A DNA stretch of 64,000 bases from Eudoraea chungangensis (lineage in GTDB: Bacteria > Bacteroidota > Bacteroidia > Flavobacteriales > Flavobacteriaceae): contig NZ_JARDUB010000001.1 of assembly GCF_029360665.1 (NCBI RefSeq), positions 248,001-312,000 of the forward strand. Reading direction: 5' to 3'. The position numbers and the translations under genes were made by a program. The notes under the pieces are model-generated. The model was not told the DNA's origin, made no database searches, and worked only from the letters and a program-made list of their open reading frames with translations. Shown here in pieces: positions 35,063 to 43,456 of this stretch (its first letter is position 1; each line of letters begins with the position of its first letter).

Positions 35063-36646
35063 ATGAAAACCTATGACAAAAACATGGCCATAAGCAGCTT
35101 AGGGACCAATTCTCTTAGCAGTCCTCAAAAAATTGGTCTTACAATAGGTTATTTAGGGTTATTCATTGTTCTTTTGGCTGCCTTTAATCCTTCTTTTCCG
35201 TTTAAAACAATTTGGTTAAGTATTGCACTATTGTCCCTTTTTATTGGGATTATTTGGTATTCAAGAGCAAGCTATCTACCCAAATTAGCCGGTATTAAAA
35301 ATGATGGTGTTTGGTTTAATGCCATATCCTCCAAAGGATGGGCAGGTTGGTTGGCCGGAATAGCCATTACTAGCTTTTATATTGTTCTTTACTTTTATCC
35401 TCAATACCTTGGTTTAAACGCAAATGGCAGCAATACAGGAATTATTGGTTTGTTTGACCCATTAAGCAGGTTACTTAGTGGAAATCCGGCAAGTCAATGG
35501 TTTGTATATGGCACCCTCTACACAGTGGCCATTTTAGCTTTTGGAGTTAAGTTTATCCTGAAATACAGACACAATAGATATGAAATAATACGGACTATTA
35601 GCGTGATGTTTTTTCAGACTGCTTTTGCCTTTCTTATTCCGGAGATTATGGCAAGATTAAACAGCACTCTACCCTATTATGACTTAAAGAATATGTGGCC
35701 TCTAAATTATTATAATTTTGAACGCTATAGAATTAACTCCTTTATTGAGGCGGGTGACATAGGGTTGGTAATGTTATTTTTTGGTGTCTTATCCGTATTT
35801 GTAATTTCACCTATCCTTACATTTAAATATGGAAAAAGGTGGTATTGCTCCTGGGTTTGTGGCTGCGGTGGTTTGGCGGAAACTGCTGGGGACGCCTTTA
35901 GACAACTCAGTGATAAAAAACTATCGGCTTGGAAAGTGGAAAGGTGGGTAGTGCATAGTGTGGTTGTTTTTGTTACTTTAATGACCACTGCGGTTATTTA
36001 TTCCTATTTAGGGAATGATACTTCCAAATATTGGCTAACAAAGAATATGTTCTTAATAGGAGTTACCCTTGTCTTAAGTTTGGTCTTTTTTGGAGTGATG
36101 CTATTTAAGAGGAACGAATTTAAAAAAGACGCTAAATATGGTGCCATCGGCTATTTTGTTATAATAATATCTCTAATAGGATTACATTATTTCAGCGGTG
36201 ATGGGAATGTATTTCTTTTTAAATCCGAAACCTTGAGAAAGTCTTATGGTTTTCTTATTGGTAGTATTTTTTCCGGTGTTATAGGAACAGGGTTTTATCC
36301 CATTTTCGGCAATAGAGTCTGGTGTAGATTTGGCTGTCCAATGGCAGCTATCTTAGGTTTTCAACAACGTTTGTTTTCAAGATTTCGAATTACAACCAAC
36401 GGAGGACAATGTATTTCATGTGGTAATTGTTCCACCTACTGTGAAATGGGAATAGACGTTAGAGCCTATGCTCAAAAAGGAGAAAATATAGTACGGTCAA
36501 GTTGTGTAGGATGTGGTATTTGTTCCGCAGTTTGCCCTAGGGGAGTTCTTAAATTGGAAAACGGGCCACTAAAGGGTAGAATTGATAGTAATGATATTCT
36601 TCTGGGCAATGATGTCGATTTAATGAAATTAGTCGATAAAAATTAG
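35063..36646 (+). CDS. Membrane 4Fe-4S protein, NapH/CcoG-like
   Basis: A 527-residue protein with about nine membrane helices and Cys motifs on the cytoplasmic side: CSWVCGCGG near residue 265, WCRFGCPMA near 420, then two ferredoxin clusters CISCGNCSTYCEMG and CVGCGICSAVCPRG near the C-terminus (each C-x2-C-x2-C-x3-C). This is the arrangement of NapH-type quinol-linked electron carriers. Likely passes electrons between quinone pool and the upstream flavoprotein; the final acceptor is not in the window. Starts 45 bp after the flavoprotein gene. Confidence 0.9.
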   Translation: MKTYDKNMAISSLGTNSLSSPQKIGLTIGYLGLFIVLLAAFNPSFPFKTIWLSIALLSLFIGIIWYSRASYLPKLAGIKNDGVWFNAISSKGWAGWLAGIAITSFYIVLYFYPQYLGLNANGSNTGIIGLFDPLSRLLSGNPASQWFVYGTLYTVAILAFGVKFILKYRHNRYEIIRTISVMFFQTAFAFLIPEIMARLNSTLPYYDLKNMWPLNYYNFERYRINSFIEAGDIGLVMLFFGVLSVFVISPILTFKYGKRWYCSWVCGCGGLAETAGDAFRQLSDKKLSAWKVERWVVHSVVVFVTLMTTAVIYSYLGNDTSKYWLTKNMFLIGVTLVLSLVFFGVMLFKRNEFKKDAKYGAIGYFVIIISLIGLHYFSGDGNVFLFKSETLRKSYGFLIGSIFSGVIGTGFYPIFGNRVWCRFGCPMAAILGFQQRLFSRFRITTNGGQCISCGNCSTYCEMGIDVRAYAQKGENIVRSSCVGCGICSAVCPRGVLKLENGPLKGRIDSNDILLGNDVDLMKLVDKN

Positions 36647-36717
36647 TGATTTAGAAATACTGTTGTCGTTTGATCTCTTTCAAAATAATATTCCCTTAAT
36701 TTACTGTTAATAAGCAT

Positions 36718-36725
36718 TATTTTTG
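36718..36725 (+). promoter_or_regulatory. Possible -7 element upstream of the glycosyltransferase pair
   Basis: TATTTTTG matches TAnnTTTG exactly within the 156-bp gap before the gene at 36803. The -33 position has only TTA (36696-36698, spacing 19). The leader would be about 70 nt. Confidence 0.35.
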
Positions 36726-36802
36726 GGCCTTAAATTCTTGGAAACGCAAGGTTATGAATAGAATGAATGTTTAATTTAAGCAATTGAAATTTCACTTTTC
36801 TA

Positions 36803-37492
36803 ATGACGGATATTAATGTAATCATTCCTGCTTATAACGAAGAAGATTCCATAGCTAAGGTTATAAAGGAAATTCCGGATCGTGTTTCAGAGATTATAGT
36901 AGTTAGCAACAATTCTACAGACAATACGTTAATAAAGGCAAGAGATGCGGGTGCTACAGTTTTGGAAGAGCCTCAGAAAGGGTACGGCTATGCATGTTTA
37001 AAGGGAATGAATTATGTGGCCAAAAAGTCCAAGAAGCCCTTTATTATCGTATTTATGGATGGTGACTATTCCGATTATCCTGAAGAGCTGATAAAACTTG
37101 TTGAACCAATTGAGCAAAACAACATCGATTTGGTTATTGGGTCGAGAACAGAAGAACTCAGGGAACAGGGTTCTATGACACCTCAACAGATATTCGGGAA
37201 TAAACTGGCCACCACCTTAATGCAGTGGTTTTTTGGAGCTAATTTCACAGATCTAGGGCCTTTTAGAGCCATTAAATACGATCGGTTATTGGCAATGAAT
37301 ATGTCGGATAAGACCTACGGCTGGACGATCGAAATGCAGCTTAAAGCTCTTAAAATGAAGATGTCGTACACCGAAGTACCTGTGCGCTATAAAAAAAGAA
37401 TCGGAGTTTCGAAAGTCTCCGGTACATTAAAAGGTAGTATATTTGCAGGCATAAAAATTTTGGGTTGGATTTTTAAATATAGTTTAAAATAA
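36803..37492 (+). CDS. GT2 glycosyltransferase, polyprenol-phosphate-sugar synthase-like
   Basis: A 229-residue GT2: DINVIIPAYNEEDSIAKVI, IVVSNNSTDNT, DxD-type FMDGDYSDYP, VIGSRTEE, LGPFRAIKYDRLLAM and GWTIEMQLKALKMKMSYTEVPVRYKKRIGVSKVSG. This matches the short dolichol/undecaprenyl-phosphate mannosyl- or glucosyltransferase type, without C-terminal membrane helices. One base separates it from the processive-type GT2 downstream, and a GT-C-like integral membrane protein follows, so a lipid-linked sugar pathway is likely (inference). Confidence 0.88.
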   Translation: MTDINVIIPAYNEEDSIAKVIKEIPDRVSEIIVVSNNSTDNTLIKARDAGATVLEEPQKGYGYACLKGMNYVAKKSKKPFIIVFMDGDYSDYPEELIKLVEPIEQNNIDLVIGSRTEELREQGSMTPQQIFGNKLATTLMQWFFGANFTDLGPFRAIKYDRLLAMNMSDKTYGWTIEMQLKALKMKMSYTEVPVRYKKRIGVSKVSGTLKGSIFAGIKILGWIFKYSLK

Positions 37493-37493
37493 T

Positions 37494-38978
37494 ATGGGAC
37501 TAACAATTGCATACATTATTATTGGAATTTACAGTACCGCCTTACTGCTAATCTTCTTTTACAGTTTGGCTCAATTAAACCTTTTAGTAAATTACCTAGG
37601 GAATAAAAAGATCAATGAAGTTGCCCCTAAATACAATTTATTAGATCCCAAAGAAATACCTTACGTCACTATACAGTTACCTATTTACAATGAGGAATAC
37701 GTAATGGAACGTCTTCTGGATAATATTTCCAAGATAGAATATCCCAAAAGCAAATTAGAAATACAGGTCCTGGATGATTCCACGGATGATACCGTAATTG
37801 AAACTGCAGAACGAATTGAAGCACTTAAAGCACAAGGTTTAGATATACAACATATAAGAAGAACCAACAGGGAAGGCTTTAAGGCTGGAGCCTTAAAAGA
37901 AGGTCTAGAAATTGCAAAAGGGGACTTTATTGCAATTTTTGACGCAGATTTTCTTCCAAATTCAGATTGGTTAAAGAAAACTGTAATTTTCTTCAAAGAC
38001 AGCGAAATAGGAGTGGTCCAAACTAGATGGGGCCATATTAATAGAAACTATTCTACACTAACCAAAATTCAGGCCTTCGCATTAGACGCTCACTTTACCT
38101 TAGAACAAGTAGGGCGAAATGCCAAGGGGCATTTTATCAACTTTAATGGTACTGCGGGAATCTGGAGAAAAGAATGTATTCTCGACGCAGGAAACTGGGA
38201 AGGCGATACGCTTACGGAAGATTTAGATTTAAGCTACAGAGCGCAACTTAAGAACTGGAAATTTAAATATTTAGAAGACGTTGAAACTCCGGCAGAATTG
38301 CCAGTAGTTATTAGTGCAGCCAGATCTCAACAATTCAGATGGAATAAAGGTGGCGCAGAGAATTTTAGGAAAACAGTGTGGAGTGTTCTCAATGCGAAAA
38401 ACATTTCTTTTAAAACAAAGTTTCACGGAGTAATGCACTTGCTTAATAGCTCCATGTTTTTATGCGTCTTTATAGTGGCCCTTTTAAGTATCCCTATGTT
38501 ATATATTAAAAATACTTTTGGCCATCTAGGGTGGATTTTTGAAGTTACTAGCTTTTTTATTTTGAGTACGGTAATCCTTTTTATCTGTTATTGGTTTACC
38601 TACAAGAGCATACAGGGAAGTAGTTTTGATAATTTTGTAGATTATATAAAACTATTCTTCACCTTCTTTTCTGTGGCACTAGGTTTTTCTCTTCACAATT
38701 CTGTAGCTGTATTGGAGGGGCATATGGGAAAACGAAGTGAATTCGTCCGAACTCCAAAATTTAACATCTCCAAGCTAGGAGATAGCTGGAAAGGTAATAA
38801 GTACTTAGCCAAAAAGATCTCTCCCAATATGATCTTAGAATTTGGTTTAATGCTTTACTTTTTATTTGGCATGTATAGTGCTATTCCTTTAAATGATTTT
38901 GGACTTTTTCCTTTCCATTTTATGCTTTTCCTTGGTTTCGGATTTGTTGCGTTTAAATCCCTGACTGCTAAGGCATAA
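37494..38978 (+). CDS. Membrane GT2 glycosyltransferase, cellulose synthase-like
   Basis: A 494-residue enzyme with an N-terminal helix (IAYIIIGIYSTALLLIFFYSL) and about four helices after residue 310. The catalytic domain carries VTIQLPIYNEEYVMERLL, QVLDDSTDDT, FDADFLP (DxD), TLTEDLDLSYRA (TED) and QQFRWNKGGAENFRK (QxxRW), the full set of a processive beta-glycosyltransferase. Candidate products are beta-glucan, beta-mannan or a glycolipid; no BcsB-like partner is seen. Immediately follows the DPM1-like enzyme. Confidence 0.88.
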   Translation: MGLTIAYIIIGIYSTALLLIFFYSLAQLNLLVNYLGNKKINEVAPKYNLLDPKEIPYVTIQLPIYNEEYVMERLLDNISKIEYPKSKLEIQVLDDSTDDTVIETAERIEALKAQGLDIQHIRRTNREGFKAGALKEGLEIAKGDFIAIFDADFLPNSDWLKKTVIFFKDSEIGVVQTRWGHINRNYSTLTKIQAFALDAHFTLEQVGRNAKGHFINFNGTAGIWRKECILDAGNWEGDTLTEDLDLSYRAQLKNWKFKYLEDVETPAELPVVISAARSQQFRWNKGGAENFRKTVWSVLNAKNISFKTKFHGVMHLLNSSMFLCVFIVALLSIPMLYIKNTFGHLGWIFEVTSFFILSTVILFICYWFTYKSIQGSSFDNFVDYIKLFFTFFSVALGFSLHNSVAVLEGHMGKRSEFVRTPKFNISKLGDSWKGNKYLAKKISPNMILEFGLMLYFLFGMYSAIPLNDFGLFPFHFMLFLGFGFVAFKSLTAKA

Positions 38979-39096
38979 AGTTTAAGCCCTTTTTACAACT
39001 AACAGCTAATAATTCTTTTCCAACTATTGCGGCTTTATTTTAGCTGAAATATTGTGAGTTTTTCTGTATTTTGTAGATGCCAAACAATTGCAACCA

Positions 39097-40458
39097 ATGG
39101 CTTCTAAAGTTACTTCCTATTGGAATCTTCACAGACTACCTATTCTTATGTCTTTGGCTTGTATACTCTTTTATACGAGTTTTGCCTATGACTTGGAGAG
39201 AACAGATTTTACAAAGTTAATCTCGCTCTATTTAGCTTTGTTTTTCCTTTGCTATAAGTTAATTCAATTTGAAAAATGGAATTTCAACTTTTTGCTTGTT
39301 ATAGGTATCCTGTTTAGGATGACTTTCCTTTTTAGCGAACCCAATTTATCACAAGACTACTTTCGATTTATTTGGGATGGTTCATTAATCATTCAGGGTT
39401 TAAATCCATATTTATTTACCCCCGACAGCATAATGGAAAGTGCTACGGTGCTAATACCTAATGGAGAAATACTACACCAAAATATGGGGTCCCTTAGTGC
39501 CAGAAATTTCAGTAATTACCCGCCACTGAATCAAATTCTTTTTGCTTTATCTGCCTATGCGGGAGGCAAAACTATTGTAGGGACCGTTTTAAGTATGCGG
39601 ACCCTTATTATACTTGCTGATATTGGAATCTATTATTTTGGAAAAAAATTACTTCGTAACCTCAACAAATCTCCCCATCTAATTTTTTGGTACTTCCTAA
39701 ATCCTCTGGTAATCATAGAGCTCACAGGAAATCTTCATTTTGAAGGAATAATGCTTTTCTTTTTTATTTGGGGCCTCTGCCTAATAGTGCAGAACAGGTG
39801 GGTTTTAGGCGGAATACTATTTGCGTTTTCCATATTGGTTAAATTGATTCCCCTTATGTTTTTGCCAATGTTCTTCGCATACTTTGGCTTTAGGAAGAGT
39901 CTTAAGTTCTATTTCGTTGTTCTGTCAACAATACTATTATCCGCTTGGCCATTCTATGCCCCAGAATTTCTAGACAACTACACGCATACAGTTGGACTTT
40001 GGTTTTCTAACTTTGAATTTAATGCAGGTATTTTCAATGTCGTAAAGGAAATTGCTGTTCAATGCGGTGTTCAATCATGGAAGGTAATAAAAGTATATGG
40101 CCGTTTTATCCCCGGTATTATTATCTTAATGGTAAGCATTTTTTCAGTAATAAATAAAAAGAAGAGTCTTAATGCCTTGATGTTATCCATGTTCTGGGTA
40201 TTAACTGTATACTATTTGCTGAGCTCAACAGTACATCCCTGGTATATTATTTTTGTAGTTTTCCTTAGTCTCTATACAGACTATAAGTTTCCTTTGGTTT
40301 GGTCTTGTCTTGTATTTCTCAGCTATGCAGCTTATGGCAATAGTAGTTTTGAGGAAAATTATATTCTGTTATTAATTGAGTATTTCGTATTATTTGCCAT
40401 CATGGTCTATGAAATATTTATTAAAAAAGGTGAATTATTATCAATTCAGAAAAATTGA
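39097..40458 (+). CDS. Integral membrane GT-C-like mannosyltransferase family protein
   Basis: About 453 residues from ATG 39097 (a TTG at 39088 is possible but unneeded). Twelve or so hydrophobic segments. The loop SEPNLSQDYFRFIWDGSLIIQGLNPYLFTP after the second or third helix is typical of GT-C enzymes that use polyprenyl-phosphate sugars (a D-x-x-R-F-x-W-D-G type loop). NYPPLNQILFAL and the final STVHPWYIIFV motif also fit. It would use the lipid-linked sugar made by the 36803 enzyme (inference). Ends this cluster. Confidence 0.85.
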   Translation: MASKVTSYWNLHRLPILMSLACILFYTSFAYDLERTDFTKLISLYLALFFLCYKLIQFEKWNFNFLLVIGILFRMTFLFSEPNLSQDYFRFIWDGSLIIQGLNPYLFTPDSIMESATVLIPNGEILHQNMGSLSARNFSNYPPLNQILFALSAYAGGKTIVGTVLSMRTLIILADIGIYYFGKKLLRNLNKSPHLIFWYFLNPLVIIELTGNLHFEGIMLFFFIWGLCLIVQNRWVLGGILFAFSILVKLIPLMFLPMFFAYFGFRKSLKFYFVVLSTILLSAWPFYAPEFLDNYTHTVGLWFSNFEFNAGIFNVVKEIAVQCGVQSWKVIKVYGRFIPGIIILMVSIFSVINKKKSLNALMLSMFWVLTVYYLLSSTVHPWYIIFVVFLSLYTDYKFPLVWSCLVFLSYAAYGNSSFEENYILLLIEYFVLFAIMVYEIFIKKGELLSIQKN

Positions 40459-40468
40459 TCTTCAAACC

Positions 40469-40497
40469 TTGCCAGTTCCATCAAATTTGTACATTTG
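40469..40497 (+). promoter_or_regulatory. Consensus promoter of the arginine operon
   Basis: TTG at 40469-40471 and TACATTTG at 40490-40497 with 18 nt between them: exact Bacteroidota elements. The start of transcription would fall about 40502-40505, practically at the ATG of the leader ORF at 40505, so the leader may be translated from a nearly leaderless mRNA. Confidence 0.75.
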
Positions 40498-40504
40498 AAT
40501 TGAA

Positions 40505-40588
40505 ATGAAAATAGAAACACAAATATTATTATTCCCTAAGCACGCCAATTCTACGCGTCCAGTATTCCGTTTTCGTCCCCGCCCGTAA
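40505..40588 (+). CDS. Predicted arginine leader peptide (27 codons)
   Basis: ATG at 40505 to TAA at 40586 encodes 27 residues ending STRPVFRFRPRP. Arginine codons are at positions 18, 22, 24 and 26, i.e. four of the last ten, all CGN, whereas five of the seven Arg codons of the next gene are AGA/AGG. The stretch is also GC-rich against its surroundings. It starts 8 nt after a consensus promoter and lies before the complete arginine operon, followed by competing hairpins. Together these are the hallmarks of a transcription or translation attenuator that senses charged arginyl-tRNA. I know of no described example in Bacteroidota. It was found by reading the sequence; expression is unproven. 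Confidence 0.65.
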   Translation: MKIETQILLFPKHANSTRPVFRFRPRP

Positions 40589-40593
40589 GGGTG

Positions 40594-40627
40594 TTCCATT
40601 CTCATGGAAATAGGTGAGTCCATTTCC
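40594..40627 (+). promoter_or_regulatory. Mutually exclusive hairpins after the arginine leader peptide
   Basis: TTCCAT (40594-40599) pairs with ATGGAA (40604-40609) around TCTC. Alternatively GGAAAT (40606-40611) pairs with ATTTCC (40622-40627). Both use the same GGAA, so only one can form. The first stem begins 6 nt after the leader stop; a ribosome held at the late Arg codons would cover part of its 5' arm and favour the second stem. No strong GC stem with a T run is present before the GNAT start at 40673, so control may act by Rho or on translation rather than by an intrinsic terminator. Confidence 0.45.
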
Positions 40628-40672
40628 GCAATAAGCATTTAACCATTTTATATTATCTAAAAACAGCTAGCA

Positions 40673-41287
40673 ATGGAAATAATAATTGCTAACGAGTCGC
40701 ATTTTAAATACGCCAAAATAATAAGTGATACCATCTCAGAATCAGCCAAGGTTCGGGGCACTGGAATTGCCCAAAGGACACCTGAATATATAATTAAACG
40801 ATTGGAAAATGGAAACGCAGTAATTGCCTTGGAGGGAGATCAATTTGCTGGTTTTTGCTATATCGAGGTTTGGGGCCATAAAAAGTTTGTTGCTAACTCA
40901 GGACTAATTGTGCATCCTGATTTCAGGAACCAAGGTCTAGCCAAAAAAATTAAAAAAGCAATTTTTGAACTTTCCAAACAGAAATTTCCAGATGCAAAAA
41001 TTTTTGGAATTACCACTGGGCTTGCAGTAATGAAAATGAACTATGAACTGGGATATAAACCAGTGACATTTTCGGAGCTCACAGAAGATCCTGCATTTTG
41101 GAAAGGCTGTCAGACTTGTAAGAATTTTGACGTACTCACCAGAACAGACCAAAAAATGTGTTTGTGTACGGGAATGCTTTATGATCCGGTTGCTGCCAAG
41201 TCAGAAGAAAAGAAAGTAAACGCAAAAAGTTTTAAAAGGTTGAAAAGTATTAAAGAGCACCTTTTTTTAAAAAGAAAAAATAAATGA
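40673..41287 (+). CDS. GNAT acyltransferase, candidate N-acylglutamate synthase of the arginine operon
   Basis: A 204-residue GNAT protein: VANSGLIVHPDFRNQGLAKKIKKAIFELS (acyl-CoA loop R-x-x-G-x-A) and KIFGITTGLAVMKMNYELGYKPVTF. The C-terminal part has CQTCKNF and MCLCTGM, a four-Cys set that could bind zinc and is not part of the core GNAT fold. It opens the arginine operon and overlaps argG by ATGA. Classical ArgA/ArgJ are absent, so this enzyme probably makes N-acetyl- or N-succinylglutamate (inference from position; this arrangement recurs in Bacteroidota). Confidence 0.82.
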   Translation: MEIIIANESHFKYAKIISDTISESAKVRGTGIAQRTPEYIIKRLENGNAVIALEGDQFAGFCYIEVWGHKKFVANSGLIVHPDFRNQGLAKKIKKAIFELSKQKFPDAKIFGITTGLAVMKMNYELGYKPVTFSELTEDPAFWKGCQTCKNFDVLTRTDQKMCLCTGMLYDPVAAKSEEKKVNAKSFKRLKSIKEHLFLKRKNK

Positions 41288-42474
41288 AAAATTTAGTATT
41301 AGCCTATAGCGGAGGGCTAGACACCTCATATTGTACCAAATATTTGTCTAAAGAAAAAGGCTTCCAAGTACATGCCGTTAGCGTAAACACCGGGGGGTTT
41401 TCGGAAGCAGAATTGACGGAAATGGAAAAAAAAGCATTACTCCTAGGAGCCAGTTCTTTTAAGGCCATTGATGCCATAGACGGTTTCTATAATAAGGTTG
41501 TGAAATACCTCATTTTCGGAAATGTCCTGAAAAATAATACCTACCCACTTAGCGTAAGCGCCGAAAGAATTATTCAGGCAATGGAAATTGTCCTTTATGC
41601 CAAAAAAATCGGAGCGCAGTATATTGCCCATGGGAGTACTGGTGCTGGTAATGATCAGGTCAGATTTGATATGATTTTTCAAATTATTGCTCCTGAAATC
41701 GAAATTATTACTCCTATAAGGGACATGACCCTCTCTAGAGAGGAAGAAATTACCTATTTGCAAGAGAATGGTATAGACTTTTCATGGGAAAAGGCCAAAT
41801 ACTCTATAAACAAAGGTCTTTGGGGAACGTCAGTTGGTGGTGAAGAAACATTAGGTTCTGCCAAGGCATTACCATCTTCGGCCTACCCTTCTCAGTTAGA
41901 AGATTCTGAGCCGAAGGAAATTAGTCTTGGATTTGAAAAAGGAGAGCTAGTATCCCTAGACGGTGTGGTTAAAGATCCAATAAGTAACATTCAAGAATTA
42001 TCCGAAATAGCCTCAAGATTTGCTATAGGCAGAGACATACATGTGGGAGATACGATAATTGGAATAAAAGGAAGGGTTGGTTTTGAGGCAGCTGCCCCAC
42101 TATTAATTATAAAAGCGCATCATCTATTAGAAAAACACACCTTGAGTAAATGGCAGCAATATCAAAAAGAACAATTAGGAACTTTTTATGGAATGCTACT
42201 GCATGAAGGAAATTACATGGATGAAGTTATGCGAAACATTGAAGCTTTTCTGTCAGATACGCAAAAAAACGTTTCTGGCGAGGTTTTTCTGACACTTCAT
42301 CCCTACAGATTTGAATTAAATGGAATCCATTCTAAGTTTGATTTAATGAATGCCTCCTTTGGACATTATGGAGAAACGAACAAAGCCTGGACTGGCGAGG
42401 ATGCTAAAGGCTTTATTAAAATGTTATCTACCCCTGCAAAAATATCTAATCAAATCTCTGGCAAACATGCTTAA
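41284..42474 (+). CDS. argG: Argininosuccinate synthase
   Basis: A 396-residue enzyme. ATP loop LAYSGGLDTSYCTKYL, then YIAHGSTGAGNDQVRFD, ITPIRDMTLSREEE and NKGLWGTSVGGEE are the ArgG signature elements. It condenses citrulline and aspartate with ATP to argininosuccinate. Overlaps GNAT (4 bp) and argC (8 bp), so translation of the first three genes is coupled. Confidence 0.96.
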   Translation: MKNLVLAYSGGLDTSYCTKYLSKEKGFQVHAVSVNTGGFSEAELTEMEKKALLLGASSFKAIDAIDGFYNKVVKYLIFGNVLKNNTYPLSVSAERIIQAMEIVLYAKKIGAQYIAHGSTGAGNDQVRFDMIFQIIAPEIEIITPIRDMTLSREEEITYLQENGIDFSWEKAKYSINKGLWGTSVGGEETLGSAKALPSSAYPSQLEDSEPKEISLGFEKGELVSLDGVVKDPISNIQELSEIASRFAIGRDIHVGDTIIGIKGRVGFEAAAPLLIIKAHHLLEKHTLSKWQQYQKEQLGTFYGMLLHEGNYMDEVMRNIEAFLSDTQKNVSGEVFLTLHPYRFELNGIHSKFDLMNASFGHYGETNKAWTGEDAKGFIKMLSTPAKISNQISGKHA

Positions 42475-43441
42475 AATTGGAATAATTGGTGGCTCTGGTT
42501 ACACTGGAGGCGAACTTATCAGGCTTTTAGTAAATCACCCAAAAGTGGAAATTGATTTTGTCTATAGCACTACTAAAGCCGGTAAACCTGTTACGGAAAC
42601 ACATTTAGATTTGATAGACCAGAGTGAAATCAAATTTACGGATATAATTAATCCAAAAGTAGACATTCTCTTCCTTTGCCTTGGGCATGGTAATTCAACT
42701 AAATTTCTAGCAAAAAACACAGTTTCAGAAGACACAAGAATAATTGATCTAAGCAATGACTTCAGATTAAAAGAAAATGCGACCTACAAAGGCTTAGATT
42801 TTATTTATGGTCTTCCTGAACTAAATAAAGAGGCAATTAAACAAGCGAAAAATATAGCTAATCCAGGTTGTTTTGCCACCTGTATCCAACTAGCCCTGCT
42901 GCCTTTGGCCGCATCGGGAGAACTTAAAGACGATATCCATATAAACGCTACCACAGGTAGTACTGGAGCTGGTGTAATACCCAGCGCTACTACTCATTTT
43001 AGTTGGAGATCTAATAATTTATCTTGGTATAAACCTTTTACCCACCAACATCTGGGTGAAATAGAGCAGAGTGTAGATCTTCTGCAACCCAAGAAAGGAA
43101 CAATACATTTTTTACCTAATCGGGGGAATTTCGCAAGAGGCATTTTCGCAACGGCGTATACCAAATATGACGGTAGTATTACGGATGCCCAAACTCTTTT
43201 TCAAGACTTCTACCGAGATGCTGTATTTACAAAAATGGCTTCTCAAGAAGTAAGCCTTAAACAAGTGGTTAATACCAATTACTGTCATCTGCATCTCCTA
43301 AAGCACAAGAATCTTCTCCTGATGACCTCAGTGATAGATAACCTCCTAAAAGGGGCCTCAGGACAGGCAATACAAAATATGAATTTAATGTTTGGCTTCC
43401 CTGAAAATATGGGACTTCAATTAAAAGCAATGATTTATTAA
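42467..43441 (+). CDS. argC: N-acetyl-gamma-glutamyl-phosphate reductase
   Basis: A 324-residue enzyme from ATG 42467, which begins MLKIGIIGGSGYTGGELIRLL, the NADP loop; the in-frame ATG at 42350 lies inside argG and would add 39 unrelated residues. Catalytic Cys in NPGCFATCIQLALLPL; TGSTGAGVIPS and HQHLGEIEQSV are also conserved. Reduces N-acyl-glutamyl phosphate to the semialdehyde. Confidence 0.96.
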   Translation: MLKIGIIGGSGYTGGELIRLLVNHPKVEIDFVYSTTKAGKPVTETHLDLIDQSEIKFTDIINPKVDILFLCLGHGNSTKFLAKNTVSEDTRIIDLSNDFRLKENATYKGLDFIYGLPELNKEAIKQAKNIANPGCFATCIQLALLPLAASGELKDDIHINATTGSTGAGVIPSATTHFSWRSNNLSWYKPFTHQHLGEIEQSVDLLQPKKGTIHFLPNRGNFARGIFATAYTKYDGSITDAQTLFQDFYRDAVFTKMASQEVSLKQVVNTNYCHLHLLKHKNLLLMTSVIDNLLKGASGQAIQNMNLMFGFPENMGLQLKAMIY

Positions 43442-43456
43442 AAAAAAAAGTACAAT

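Noticed and set aside
40540-40627. tRNA or known riboswitch in the GC-rich stretch before the arginine operon
   Set aside because: No cloverleaf or aptamer core that I recognise; the coding reading with Arg codons explains the GC content better.
42350-42466. Extended argC from ATG 42350
   Set aside because: The extra residues come from the argG reading region and argC normally begins directly at the NADP loop.
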